64,000 nucleotides of DNA from Stappia stellulata (GTDB taxonomy: Bacteria > Pseudomonadota > Alphaproteobacteria > Rhizobiales > Stappiaceae), in NCBI RefSeq assembly GCF_020176715.1, contig NZ_JAIVMF010000005.1:1-64000 (forward strand), written 5' to 3'. Below, piece after piece: positions 16,621 to 29,148 of the stretch. The notes under the pieces were generated by a model. It made no database searches, was not told the DNA's origin, and saw only the letters and a program-made list of their open reading frames with translations. The position numbers were made by a program, and so were the translations under genes. Within the stretch, counting starts at the first letter, position 1, and each line of letters starts with the position of its first letter.

Positions 16621-17559
16621 TTACGCAGTCGGCGAGGCGGCTGCGGCGCTTTCGCCAAGGACGGCGTCCCAGGTGAGCGTTACGGGGGCCGCCCCTTGCG
16701 CCTGCACGGTCACGCGTGCCGCAGCGAGGCCGGCGCGGGCGGCGTCGGCAATGTCCCAGCCGCGCGCGCGGGCCGCGAGCGTGCCGGCAATCAGCGCGTC
16801 GCCCGCGCCGGTGACATCCCGTACGGCAACGGGCGCCACGGCCAGGCTCAGGCAGGCCCCGGCGGTAGCGAGCGCCAGCGGGGCGGGCCCATCGCTGACG
16901 AGGCAGGCGCCGACGCCGAGGGCAACCAACGCGCTGGCGATCGCCAGCGCATCCTCCGGCGCGGGAGCGGGACCTGCATGCCTCTGGCCGAGCAGGGCGG
17001 CGCCTTCCAGCCGGTTGCAGAACAGGATGTCCAGCCGGTCGAGAACTTCGGCGAGGCGCGGCGCCTTGGCGATGGAGACGGCGTCGGCTGCCAGCAGACG
17101 GTGTCCGGCTGCCGCGGCGATTTGCCCGAGGACCGGCTGCGGCAGGTTCGCCTCGATGAACCAGAGATCCGCTTCGGCGAGCGCTGGATGGGCGATGTCG
17201 ATGTCGCCCGGTCGCAGCGCATCGGTGATGGCGCCGTCGACGACGGCCGCCGCCAGACCGCCGTCGGGGTCATGCAGGGCAAGATAGCGCCCGGTCGGGT
17301 GGTCGGAGCGATGGACAGTCGAGACATCGATGCCCTCCGCGCGAAGGCTTGCAAGCAGCACATCGCCGTCGCTGTCGCGACCCACCGCCCCGGCGAGGGC
17401 GCAGGGCGGGGAGAGGCGCGCCAGCGCGCGGGCGACATTCGCGGCAACGCCGCCCGGACGGGTGGTCAGGCGCGCCGGCGTCGAGGTGTCGCGCAGGATG
17501 GCGCGCTGCGCGTCGGCGAGCGTGTCGAGATGAATGGCGCCGAAGGCGGCAAGGGTCAT
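16621..17559 (-). CDS. psuK: PfkB-family kinase, probable pseudouridine kinase
   Basis: 312 aa from the ATG beginning MTLAAFGAIHLDTLAD; the longer upstream frame is not coding-like. PfkB features: RPGGVAANVARALARL near residue 35 (sugar binding), and the C-terminal signature DVTGAGDALIAGTLAARARG containing the catalytic Asp in GAGD. Pseudouridine kinase phosphorylates the nucleoside to pseudouridine 5'-phosphate, which PsuG then splits. The assignment to pseudouridine rather than another sugar comes from the adjacent psuG, 141 bases downstream. Confidence 0.85.
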   Translation of the reverse strand: MTLAAFGAIHLDTLADAQRAILRDTSTPARLTTRPGGVAANVARALARLSPPCALAGAVGRDSDGDVLLASLRAEGIDVSTVHRSDHPTGRYLALHDPDGGLAAAVVDGAITDALRPGDIDIAHPALAEADLWFIEANLPQPVLGQIAAAAGHRLLAADAVSIAKAPRLAEVLDRLDILFCNRLEGAALLGQRHAGPAPAPEDALAIASALVALGVGACLVSDGPAPLALATAGACLSLAVAPVAVRDVTGAGDALIAGTLAARARGWDIADAARAGLAAARVTVQAQGAAPVTLTWDAVLGESAAAASPTA

Positions 17560-17908
17560 GCGCGCGGATCCTGATATCGAAAGACATGCGGGCCCGGGTC
17601 GGGCGTGCCGTCCTGCGCCACGGGTCCGCTTCCTCATGCCACAGGACGGCACGCCGGCGAAAGCGCGCTGGGGCGGGCGACCGTGAGCGGAAACCGCCGG
17701 GTGATTCTGGCAGCGGAGCGTCCCGGTTTCCCGCTTTGCCATCCAGACCCCGGGTGGTTCATATCGTCCGGTCAGGGAACAAGTCTAGAACATATCGACT
17801 ATTATCATTTATTTTCAGTTACTTATTTGTCATTGCTCGAAGAGAACAAATAAGGTACAAAAGCTGAGTTTGAATCGCCGGCCCTGGCATGGAATAAGGA
17901 TCGCACGC
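17560..17908. other. Divergent intergenic region psuK/recA
   Basis: A 349-base non-coding stretch between the divergent psuK and recA starts. The half nearest recA (17760-17870) is AT-rich, as expected for the recA promoter, and contains the LexA-type box at 17777-17791. The half nearest psuK holds nothing I can identify. Confidence 0.6.
17777..17791 (+). promoter_or_regulatory. LexA (SOS) box upstream of recA
   Basis: GAAC, seven bases, GAAC: the direct-repeat LexA operator known from alphaproteobacteria (GTTC-N7-GTTC and its reverse complement). It lies 118 bases before the recA ATG, in the AT-rich promoter zone. This predicts recA induction by DNA damage through LexA. Confidence 0.88.
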
Positions 17909-18985
<1,077 letters not shown>

Positions 18986-19054
18986 GGGCTTGGTGGCGGA
19001 GCCGGCGATCCCGGTTCCCTGCGGCACCAGCGGCCTGACGCAGTTCGACGTTTC

Positions 19055-19082
19055 GGGGCGCCTTCGGGTGCCCCTTTTCTTA
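19055..19082 (+). terminator. Rho-independent terminator after recA
   Basis: An eight-pair stem, GGGGCGCC with GGTGCCCC (one G-U pair), closed by a TTCG tetraloop and followed by TTTTCT. It lies 70 bases after the recA stop and separates recA from alaS transcription. Confidence 0.85.
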
Positions 19083-19233
19083 TCTGGCGCGCGACGGCGG
19101 CGTGCCGTTGCCGCGCTGGACTTGTCGACTGTGCAAAGATAAAAGCGGCGCAAGAACGAACAAGGCGCGCGCCATGGCCGGATCCTGTCCCGGATCGCCC
19201 GATCGCGCGCCCGGCGCATTGGATGGCAGCTTC

Positions 19234-21909
<2,676 letters not shown>

Positions 21910-21913
21910 GGCG

Positions 21914-23362
21914 ATGGGCGCCGACCGCGAAGATCCGGACGACACACCGGGCCCGGAGCGGCAGCGCCAATTTGAACCGGATGTCGCGGACGACGCCGCG
22001 AAGCCCCCCGGCGCGGCGGGCGCGGCCGGCAGCACATCCTTCAAGCACCGGGTTTTCCGGCTGCTGGAGCTTGGATCGTCGGGAGACCGGCAGGGGCAGT
22101 GGGTCGACCGCATCCTGCTGATCTTCATCGTCGCCACCGTCGTGCTGGTGGTGCTGGAGACGGTCCCCTCCATCCAGCAGGAGTGGTCCGGCCTGCTCGA
22201 CGCGTTCGAGTTCGTGGTCGGTGCGGTCTTCCTGACGGAGTATCTCCTGCGGCTGTGGGTGGCGGATCTTCATCCGCCGTTTCGCCGGCTGAAACCGCTG
22301 CAGGCACGCCTGCGCTATGCCGTGCGCGGCGAGGCGTTGATCGATCTGCTCGCCGTGCTGCCGTTCTTTATCGGGTTTCTGCTTCCCGCCGGCGACTTCA
22401 AGGCGCTGGTAGTCCTGCGGCTGTTGCGCTTCTTCAAGCTTGCCCGTTACTCGCCGGCGCTGCGCTCGCTTGCCAATGCGGTTGCCGGAGAACGCCACGC
22501 GCTCGGCGCCAGCCTGGTTATCATTTTCGGCGTCATGCTGCTCGCCGCCACCGGCATGTATCTGGTGGAACGCACGGTCCAGCCCGACACGCTCGGCACG
22601 ATCCCGCACGCCATGTGGTGGGCACTGGCGACCCTGACCACGGTCGGCTACGGTGATGTGGTGCCGGTGACCGTTGCCGGAAAACTCCTCGGCGGCCTCG
22701 TCATGCTGATGGGATACGGGCTATTTGCGCTGCCGATCGGCATTGTCGCGACCGCCTTCGCGCGGGAGATCCACGCCCGCGATTTCGTTGTCACCTGGGG
22801 CATGGTCGCCAGCGTGCCGCTGTTTGAGGACCTGCGCGCCTCCGAGATCGCTGAAATTTCCAAGCTTCTGCGGGCGCTGTCCGTTGACGGCGGCCAGCCG
22901 ATCACCCGGGTGGGTGAAGAGGCGACCAGCATGTATTTCATCGCCCGCGGCGCGGTGATCGTCGAACTGGGCAACACGCGCGCGCGGCTGGAGGAGGGCG
23001 CCTTCTTCGGCGAGATGGCGATCCTCGGCGGCCGGCGGCGGCTGGCCTCCGTCAGTGCTGCGGAAGCAACCCAGCTAATGGTCCTGGAGGCCAGCGACCT
23101 GCAACGGCTGATGAGCGACAAGCCGGAGATCGCCCGCAAGATCCTCGACGAGGTCAAGGCCCGCACGCAGCTCATGACCGCCAGTGGCGACATCGTGCCG
23201 GAGGAGCTGATGGAGGCGATGGATGCCGAGGAGAGTCTGACGGAGGAGGAATGCGCGCCGGATACCGACACCGGGCCGGATCTCTTCGCGCCGGAGACCG
23301 CGCGGAGCGATGCGGATGACCCCGTCGAACAGACCCCGCCCAAGGGCGGGGGCGACACGTGA
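21914..23362 (+). CDS. Cyclic-nucleotide-gated-type ion channel
   Basis: 482 aa. Six membrane helices span residues about 58-285: S4 carries ALVVLRLLRFFKLARYS, the pore has the K+ selectivity filter TTVGYGD at residues 242-248, and S6 is GYGLFALPIGIVATAF. A C-terminal cyclic-nucleotide-binding fold follows, with the phosphate-binding cassette FFGEMAILGGRRRLASV. The family includes MlotiK1 of Mesorhizobium loti, but this protein is longer, with an acidic 50-residue N-terminus and an acidic C-terminal tail. It is probably a potassium channel gated by cAMP or cGMP. It follows alaS by four bases, an unexpected operon partner. Confidence 0.9.
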   Translation: MGADREDPDDTPGPERQRQFEPDVADDAAKPPGAAGAAGSTSFKHRVFRLLELGSSGDRQGQWVDRILLIFIVATVVLVVLETVPSIQQEWSGLLDAFEFVVGAVFLTEYLLRLWVADLHPPFRRLKPLQARLRYAVRGEALIDLLAVLPFFIGFLLPAGDFKALVVLRLLRFFKLARYSPALRSLANAVAGERHALGASLVIIFGVMLLAATGMYLVERTVQPDTLGTIPHAMWWALATLTTVGYGDVVPVTVAGKLLGGLVMLMGYGLFALPIGIVATAFAREIHARDFVVTWGMVASVPLFEDLRASEIAEISKLLRALSVDGGQPITRVGEEATSMYFIARGAVIVELGNTRARLEEGAFFGEMAILGGRRRLASVSAAEATQLMVLEASDLQRLMSDKPEIARKILDEVKARTQLMTASGDIVPEELMEAMDAEESLTEEECAPDTDTGPDLFAPETARSDADDPVEQTPPKGGGDT

Positions 23363-23412
23363 AGCGCATTACCCAGCCGGCGCGGTGCTCCCTTAGATCA
23401 TTAGTGCGCCGA

Positions 23413-24630
23413 TCAGCTCCCAGTAGCGCCCGATCGCCGGGATAATGCCGGCGGTGCACGCCTTTCCTGTCCCGCGGGGCGACCCAAAAGGCTCAGCACG
23501 CGGTTCTTGCGACGTCTCAACCAGGTGCCGAGGGCCGGCCGGTCCATCAGCCACAGGCGCAACGACAGGCGGGCGCGCCAGGCCGCGAGATAGAGCGCGC
23601 CGATGGCCGTTTCTGCCCTGGTCATTGCCTTGATTGCCCGGTGGCGCCCTCCGAACCTGTCCTTGTAGTCATAGGTTCCGGCGCCGAAATCGTAGATCTC
23701 GAAGTCGTTGCGCTGCGCCCACTCGATTTCGAGAATGGTCGCGATCAGGCCGGGAGAGTGCTTCTTGTAGCGGCCCTCATTCAGCGAACACAACGTGCCG
23801 GTGATTACACCGTTGTGGCAGAGGCAGTAGCTTGTTGCGATCCAGTCGTCGCCGACGCGCAGGCCGTGCAGCAGGACATTGCCGGTCGCGCAGCCCTCCA
23901 GGGCGAGGCGCCGGCAATGGGCGAAAATCGCCGTGTCCTGCATCGAATCGCTCATGCCGTTTTTCGCAAGGCGCTTTTTGCGCTGAGCGGCCATGGCGTT
24001 CAGGATGCTGTCGATCTCGCGTGGCGTCTTTGCCTCGACGATCCCGAAGTCCGGGATCTTCTTCAGCTTGGCCAGCTGCTTCGCCATCTTGTTGTAGACG
24101 GAGTGCTGGCTGCGGGCGCGCTCAAGGCTTTTTTCGCCGAGATCGATCCGCGAGGCGCCTTCCCGGGTCTCGATCAGGCGGGCGGCCGTCCACAAGGGGT
24201 TCGGTACGCCACGGAATTCGCGAATGAGCTTGGAGAAAATCAGCGCATCATGCCGAGGGAGTGCGGCGAGCAAGGCAGCCCGCAGCCGCTCGGCCAGCGA
24301 CGGATCGTTCGCCACCTCTCGTGTGACAACCGGGAAGTGGTAGTCCGCAACGCCATGGTCGAGAAAGTCGATCCGCCGGACACCGAAAGTTGTCCTGATG
24401 GTCAGCGGCACGATCATCAGCGCGCGATCCTCTTGGGAATCGAGGATTGCGACATAGACCGGTTTGCCGTCGCGCTCGCGGACGACCGTGTCTTCCAGCG
24501 ACTGCAGGAAGGCAAGGCTCTGGAAGACGGTGGAACAGCCGTGCCCCTCAAGGTCGCGCCACAATGCCTCAAGGCGCGGAGCGTGAAGGGTTGCGAATGT
24601 CTCGCTGCGGAGTTTTGTCGTGTCCGTCAT
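23413..24630 (-). CDS. GNAT/BioF2-like acetyltransferase (CelD/FemAB type)
   Basis: 405 aa from the ATG beginning MTDTTKLRSE. No membrane helix. The C-terminal half contains HGLRVGDDWIATSYCLCHNG, then SLNEGRYKKHSPGLIATILE and FEIYDFGAGTYDYKDRFGG, the pattern of the acetyltransferase_6 (BioF2-like) domain found in CelD/BcsL and FemAB-like enzymes. Such proteins acylate cell-surface polysaccharides or peptides. The start lies four bases after the stop of the JmjC-like gene, and a flippase is divergently encoded next door, so a role in surface glycan decoration is plausible but inferred. Confidence 0.8.
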   Translation of the reverse strand: MTDTTKLRSETFATLHAPRLEALWRDLEGHGCSTVFQSLAFLQSLEDTVVRERDGKPVYVAILDSQEDRALMIVPLTIRTTFGVRRIDFLDHGVADYHFPVVTREVANDPSLAERLRAALLAALPRHDALIFSKLIREFRGVPNPLWTAARLIETREGASRIDLGEKSLERARSQHSVYNKMAKQLAKLKKIPDFGIVEAKTPREIDSILNAMAAQRKKRLAKNGMSDSMQDTAIFAHCRRLALEGCATGNVLLHGLRVGDDWIATSYCLCHNGVITGTLCSLNEGRYKKHSPGLIATILEIEWAQRNDFEIYDFGAGTYDYKDRFGGRHRAIKAMTRAETAIGALYLAAWRARLSLRLWLMDRPALGTWLRRRKNRVLSLLGRPAGQERRAPPALSRRSGATGS

Positions 24631-24634
24631 CGGT

Positions 24635-25510
24635 TTACCGGCTCCGGTGCGCGACGGGCAGGAGCGTGCCGATCCGCCCTTTGCGCCAGGCATAGGCGAA
24701 GGCGGCCTTCGTCCAGAACCCGGGGCCCTCGATGGCGCGCGATTTCGGTGTCAGTCCGAACACCTGACGCATCACGCCATTGGCGTAGTTCATCGCGAAA
24801 TGCCGGCGGCTTGTGCGTGTGTGATACTCGACCGTTGCCGATACGTTCAGCGACTTGCCATTGACGACGCGGTGCGGCCAGTTGAGCGGCCAGAACAGCC
24901 CGTCGCCGGGCGTCAGGTCGATCACCGTCGCGGCCTCGTCGAAGGACGGATCGTAGGCGATCTCCTCGCCGGCTGCGGTGGTGATGATGCGCTCCAGTTC
25001 CTCCGGCTTGAGGAAGGGGTCCGCACCCGGATAGAGCCAGATGCGCTTTTCACCGCGAATGTGCAACAGCCCCTGGCCGGGGACATCCGCATGGTAGTAG
25101 ACGCGGGCGTTGGGCGAGGAGATCAGGATCCCGAGCTGGCGGTTGAAGCAGGAAAACCCCGGCACCGCGGTTTGGAGCGTATCCATCAGTTCGTCCAGCA
25201 GCGCCTGGTAACGCGGATCGCGTGCGCCGACATGGCCGATGTTGACCCAAAGCGCACCGCTTGCCACGGCATCGAACAGCGTCGCGGGGTCGGCGGCGGT
25301 CAGGCCGCTGTCGCGCCATTCCCGCGCGTCTTCGCGGCCCGGGTCCATCGTCGCGATCTCGCGAACGGCGTCCGGGTTCTTCGCGACCAGGTCAGCAAGC
25401 GCTTCATCGCTGAACAGCGAACTTTCGGCAAACCGGTGCCGGATCCTGACGATCTCATTGTCCCAGGCTTCCGCAATGTTCGCGGGCAGGAAGCATGTGT
25501 CTTCGGTCAT
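24635..25510 (-). CDS. JmjC/cupin-like 2-oxoglutarate oxygenase candidate
   Basis: 291 aa from the ATG beginning MTEDTCFLPA. The central region carries the metal triad spacing of JmjC-type cupins: YYHAD with His140 and Asp142, and His213 in WPLNWPHRVVNGKSLNVSATVEY; Lys155 in HIRGEKRIWLYPG is placed to bind 2-oxoglutarate. Such enzymes hydroxylate proteins or small molecules using Fe(II). The target is unknown. It shares an apparent operon with the acetyltransferase just downstream, suggesting both modify the same substrate. The AT-rich gap upstream is the divergent promoter with the flippase. Confidence 0.78.
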   Translation of the reverse strand: MTEDTCFLPANIAEAWDNEIVRIRHRFAESSLFSDEALADLVAKNPDAVREIATMDPGREDAREWRDSGLTAADPATLFDAVASGALWVNIGHVGARDPRYQALLDELMDTLQTAVPGFSCFNRQLGILISSPNARVYYHADVPGQGLLHIRGEKRIWLYPGADPFLKPEELERIITTAAGEEIAYDPSFDEAATVIDLTPGDGLFWPLNWPHRVVNGKSLNVSATVEYHTRTSRRHFAMNYANGVMRQVFGLTPKSRAIEGPGFWTKAAFAYAWRKGRIGTLLPVAHRSR

Positions 25511-25721
25511 TGATCCCTCGCGTTTTCTCAGAGCATTGCGTGAAACCCTAAAGAAGCGATCAACAACTAATGCGCGAGATTGCGCTGGAGGCGTCAATAG
25601 GTTTGTTGGTAAATGCGGAATTTATGTGATTTCAATTTTATGAAAATGGTGATTGCATACGTCCCCTTAACCGGAGACGGCTAGGGCTTGATAAAACTCT
25701 TCAGCCCCGGTGCGCAAACGT

Positions 25722-27068
25722 ATGAAGGCTCTCAGGAGACTTGCAGGTTCCGAGCAGGCGCGACGGTTGATCGAGATCCTGTTCAGCCGTGGCCTGAGCA
25801 CGGTGTCGAGCTTCGTCCTGCTGTTTGTCGCAAGCCGCGTGCTGACGCTGCCGGATTACGGCCTTTATGTTTTCCTGTTTTCGGTCGGAAGCGCGCTTGG
25901 CCTGTTCATCGGCCTCGGCCGTCCGATGCTTCTGATCAAGCATCTTCGCGCCGCCCAGACCAGCGGAGGCGCCCACAATCGCTCGTTGCTGCGCGCCAGC
26001 CTTTTTTGGGTCGGGATGGCGAGTGCGGCTATTCTCCTGCTTGGCGGCTTTCTCTATATCGCCGCCCCCGTGCTGCCGTCTCCCTACAATGCGCTTTATC
26101 TCACGGCCGCATTCGCCGCGATCTATGCGTTGAGCGAGGTTCTGCAGGCCTATTTCCGCGTCCGGCAGAATTTCTGGCTGGCTCTGGTCCCGCGCGAGAA
26201 CGTCTGGCGCTTGCTGGCGGCCGCCGGTCTTGTCGCCGGCGTTCTGCTGGGTGGCGGCTGGACCGGCCGTTCCGCCTTTGTGGCGGTCACGCTCGCGCTG
26301 CTCCTCTCCATTGCGGTTCAGGTCGCGGTGTTCCTGAGGCAGACCAGAGGCGCATGGATATCCTCCAGTGCCCCGGCGCTGCGCGCGCGCAAGCGTCTCT
26401 GGCAGCGCGAGGGCGCGTTCTTCTGGGCGCACACCGGGTTTGCGGCGGCGGCCTCCTATCTGGAGACTGTCCTGATCGGCGTGGTCATCGGTCTGGAGGC
26501 GGCGGCGTTCTTCTTCCTCGTGACGCGCCTGACGATGCTGCTCAACCTGCCCAGCGTCGCGGTGGAGACGCTCGGCATGCCCAGACTTTCGGAAAAGCTG
26601 CGGCGCAACGACCGCGCGGGCGCACAAAACCTGGCGGTCACCTATTCCGCGATTTCCTTCACGCTCGCCTTTCTTGGAAGCGTCGTGCTGCTTGCGATTG
26701 CGCCGACAGTGCTGGGCCTGTTCGACCCGTCCTTCACCGAGCATTTCGATGTGGTGGCGGTGATGGCGGCGAGCGTGGTGGCGCATGCCTTCTTCGGGGT
26801 CGGAACCGGCATGCTGCTCCTCGCCGGCGGCGAACGCTACTATCTGGTCTATCGCAGCTTGCTGTTCATTCCCTACCTCGGCTCCCTCGTCCTTGCCGGG
26901 CAGATCTACGGTTTGATCGGTGTTGCCGTCGTAAGCCTCGCCTTCGTCCTGATCGAGAACGTGATCGCGCTGGAGTGGTGCTTGCGCAAACGCGGCATTG
27001 ATCTCAGGGCGAGCGTGTTCATGACGCAGCGGCTTCCCGCCTTGCGGCGCGCCGGCCCCTCGCAATGA
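25722..27068 (+). CDS. Polysaccharide (O-antigen type) flippase
   Basis: 448 aa from the ATG beginning MKALRRLAGSEQ (a GTG four codons upstream at 25710 also possible). About 12-14 membrane helices; the opening EILFSRGLSTVSSFVLLFVASRVLTLPDYGLYVFLFSVGS, read in pieces, is typical of the Wzx/MOP flippase superfamily, which moves lipid-linked sugars across the inner membrane. It is divergent from the JmjC-like and acetyltransferase genes. No glycosyltransferase genes occur in the window, so this would serve a pathway encoded elsewhere or an orphan surface glycan. Confidence 0.85.
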   Translation: MKALRRLAGSEQARRLIEILFSRGLSTVSSFVLLFVASRVLTLPDYGLYVFLFSVGSALGLFIGLGRPMLLIKHLRAAQTSGGAHNRSLLRASLFWVGMASAAILLLGGFLYIAAPVLPSPYNALYLTAAFAAIYALSEVLQAYFRVRQNFWLALVPRENVWRLLAAAGLVAGVLLGGGWTGRSAFVAVTLALLLSIAVQVAVFLRQTRGAWISSSAPALRARKRLWQREGAFFWAHTGFAAAASYLETVLIGVVIGLEAAAFFFLVTRLTMLLNLPSVAVETLGMPRLSEKLRRNDRAGAQNLAVTYSAISFTLAFLGSVVLLAIAPTVLGLFDPSFTEHFDVVAVMAASVVAHAFFGVGTGMLLLAGGERYYLVYRSLLFIPYLGSLVLAGQIYGLIGVAVVSLAFVLIENVIALEWCLRKRGIDLRASVFMTQRLPALRRAGPSQ

Positions 27069-27071
27069 CTG

Positions 27072-27521
27072 CTAGCGCGGGACGAGGCCGGGCGTAAGCT
27101 GATCGTAGAGCGGATCGCCCGACCAGAAGACATCGGTCGGACCGATTGCGTAGTCGACGATGTTCCACCGCCCGTAGGCGCGCACAAGCAGGGCATAGGT
27201 GGTGATCCCGTCCATGTATTCCGCCTGCTCGCGCAGCGCTGTTCTCGACAGGTCAATCGGCCTGCCGCCCGGCCGTTGCGGCGAGACGATGGCGAAGGCC
27301 CAGTTTCCCGACACGCGCAGCCGGTCGATCACGAATTCGACCGGAGGAGAGACGCGTGCCTCCACCAGCGGACGGATGGCGTTCATCAGGTCCTTGCGCT
27401 CCTGTGTGCCCCGTGCCGGTTCGTAGGGCTTTTCGGCTTGCGCGTGAGCGGCCGAGACCAGCAGAAGGAGGGAGACCGCGGCAAGGGCGCGGAACATGCG
27501 GACGAACAGGGCTTTCGGCAT
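27072..27521 (-). CDS. Secreted protein of unknown function
   Basis: 149 aa from the ATG beginning MPKALFVRMF. A signal peptide ends near VSAAHAQA, so the mature protein of about 120 residues is periplasmic. The mature part reads GTQERKDLMNAIRPLVEARV, FVIDRLRVSGNWAFAIVSPQ and YALLVRAYGRWNIVDYAIGP, a pattern I have seen in small uncharacterised alphaproteobacterial proteins but cannot name. Its stop lies four bases from the stop of the convergent flippase gene. Confidence 0.72.
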   Translation of the reverse strand: MPKALFVRMFRALAAVSLLLLVSAAHAQAEKPYEPARGTQERKDLMNAIRPLVEARVSPPVEFVIDRLRVSGNWAFAIVSPQRPGGRPIDLSRTALREQAEYMDGITTYALLVRAYGRWNIVDYAIGPTDVFWSGDPLYDQLTPGLVPR

Positions 27522-27662
27522 ATCGGGTCTTCCGTTTGGCGAGGCGAGGGGCACGGCCCCCGTGCAGAGCGAGTCTAGCCGGCCACGGTCGCCGGGGCCA
27601 GCCGGCAGGATCCCGTCGGTCCCGCAGGACGGCCGGTTCGACACACCAACGGTTCCGCCATT

Positions 27663-28262
27663 TTATCGCGGGGAGGGAACCGCAAGGCTTGCCCGGACAA
27701 TCGATTTCGCGGCGCGGCCTGCTTCCTCGGCGTAGTCCGGGTCGCGATGGACCAGCATGGTGGAGAAGGCCCCGTCCATCAGAAGAACGACCTGGCGGGC
27801 GATCGCCTCCGGGTTGGCGATCCCGTCTTGCAGAAACCGCGCGGCGAGCCAGGCTTCGAAGGCTTTCTTGTGCGCGGATCCGATCTTCATCGCCGGATGT
27901 CCCGGAAGGTTGGCGAGTTCTGCAGCGGTGCGCAGAAAGCCGCAGCCTCTCCATTTCGGATGGCGGGCGGATCTGGCGAGCTGGACAAAAATCGCCTCGA
28001 CCTTGTCGGCTGCGTCGCCCGGCGCGCTGTCGAACCATTTTTCGAAGAGCTTCAGGTTCGGCTGGTCGCGGGAACTCAGATATTCGGCGACGAGATCGTC
28101 CTTGCTCTTGAAGTGGTAGTAGAGCGTCTTCTTGGTGACCCCTGCGTCCGCCGCAACGGCATCGACGCTGACCGCGCGAATGCCCTCCCGGTAGAACAGC
28201 CTGTTTGCGGCATCGACCACCCTTTCGCGGGCGGGCTTGTCTGTCTTCGGCTTTGCGTCCAT
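27663..28262 (-). CDS. TetR-family transcriptional repressor
   Basis: 199 aa. The N-terminal helix-turn-helix is clear: ANRLFYREGIRAVSVDAVAA, then DAGVTKKTLYYHFKSKDDLV at about residues 14-55. The C-terminal ligand domain is divergent and includes PKWRGCGFLRTAAELANLPGHP, a pattern shared by many acyl-CoA- or drug-sensing TetR proteins. It is divergent from an enoyl-CoA hydratase gene, and an 18-base near-palindrome lies between them, so it probably represses itself and that gene. Confidence 0.93.
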   Translation of the reverse strand: MDAKPKTDKPARERVVDAANRLFYREGIRAVSVDAVAADAGVTKKTLYYHFKSKDDLVAEYLSSRDQPNLKLFEKWFDSAPGDAADKVEAIFVQLARSARHPKWRGCGFLRTAAELANLPGHPAMKIGSAHKKAFEAWLAARFLQDGIANPEAIARQVVLLMDGAFSTMLVHRDPDYAEEAGRAAKSIVRASLAVPSPR

Positions 28263-28282
28263 GCGTCACTCGCTGGCAATGT

Positions 28283-28300
28283 ATACTGACTAGTGAGTAT
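28283..28300. promoter_or_regulatory. Operator-like palindrome between tetR and crotonase genes
   Basis: The 18-base sequence ATACTGACTAGTGAGTAT pairs with its own reverse complement at eight of nine positions, centred at 28291/28292. It starts 20 bases before the TetR start codon and ends 56 bases before the crotonase start, in the shared promoter region. This is the size and placement expected of a TetR operator. Confidence 0.85.
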
Positions 28301-28356
28301 GCTAATCCTATGGTCGAGGCTAGCCTTTCTGTCAACGCAAACCGAAAGGCAGACCC

Positions 28357-29148
28357 ATGCAAACCAATGTCCTTTATGAAAAAATCGGCCGCGTCGCGCT
28401 TCTGACGCTCAATCGGCCGGAGAAGCTGAACGCGCTCGATTACGCGACCAACGACCGGCTTCTGTCGCTCCTCGACGAGGTCGAGGCGGACGACGAGATC
28501 GGCGCGGTGATCCTCACGGGAGCGGGCGAGCGGGCTTTCTCGGCCGGAGGGGACATTCACGAGTTCACGCAGAGCATCCGGCGCGGAACGGAAGAGGCGG
28601 TGCGGGAGTTCTGCCGCCGCGGACAGAGGATGACGGCCCGTTTCGAGGCCTTTCCCAAACCGGTGATCGCGGCGGTGAACGGCATCGCCTTTGGCGGCGG
28701 ATGCGAGATCACCGAATCGGCGCATCTGGCGATCGCCTCCGACACGGCGATTTTCGCAAAGCCCGAAATCAATATCGGCATCCCTCCGACGTTCGGCGGG
28801 ACGCAGCGCCTGCCGCGGCTGGCCGGACGAAAGCGCGCGCTGGAACTGCTTCTGACCGGCGACACCTTCGGCCCGGAGCGCGCCTATGAGCTGGGTCTGG
28901 TGAACAAGGTGGTACCCGGGGAGGAGCTGCTTCCGGCCGCGTTCGACCTGGCGGAGCGCATCTTGCGGCATTCTCCCCTTGCCGCGGCGCGGATCATCAC
29001 GGCGGTCACGCGCGGCATCAACGCGACCATCGCGGAGGGCCTGCTGATCGAGCGCGAGCAGTTCGCCCGCATGTGTCCGACCGCGGATGTGCTGGAAGGC
29101 CTGGATGCCTGGATAGCCCGGCGGACGCCGACGTACCTCGGGCGGTAG
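28357..29148 (+). CDS. Enoyl-CoA hydratase/isomerase (crotonase) family protein
   Basis: 263 aa. Crotonase-fold landmarks: LNRPEKLNALDYATNDRLLS, oxyanion-hole segments AFSAGGDIHEF and IAFGGGCEITES, and FAKPEINIGIPPTFGGTQRLPRLAGRKRALELLLTGD. The two catalytic Glu of enoyl-CoA hydratases (in GGGCE and KPEI) are both present, so hydration of 2-enoyl-CoA is likely; the substrate chain is unknown. Regulated, by inference, by the divergent TetR protein, which suggests induction by an acyl-CoA or aromatic degradation intermediate. Confidence 0.92.
   Translation: MQTNVLYEKIGRVALLTLNRPEKLNALDYATNDRLLSLLDEVEADDEIGAVILTGAGERAFSAGGDIHEFTQSIRRGTEEAVREFCRRGQRMTARFEAFPKPVIAAVNGIAFGGGCEITESAHLAIASDTAIFAKPEINIGIPPTFGGTQRLPRLAGRKRALELLLTGDTFGPERAYELGLVNKVVPGEELLPAAFDLAERILRHSPLAAARIITAVTRGINATIAEGLLIEREQFARMCPTADVLEGLDAWIARRTPTYLGR

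Noticed and set aside
19102-19233. 44-codon N-terminal extension of alaS
   Set aside because: The family N-terminus begins at [12 protein letters not shown] (19234), and the extension includes the recA terminator region and no ribosome-binding sequence.
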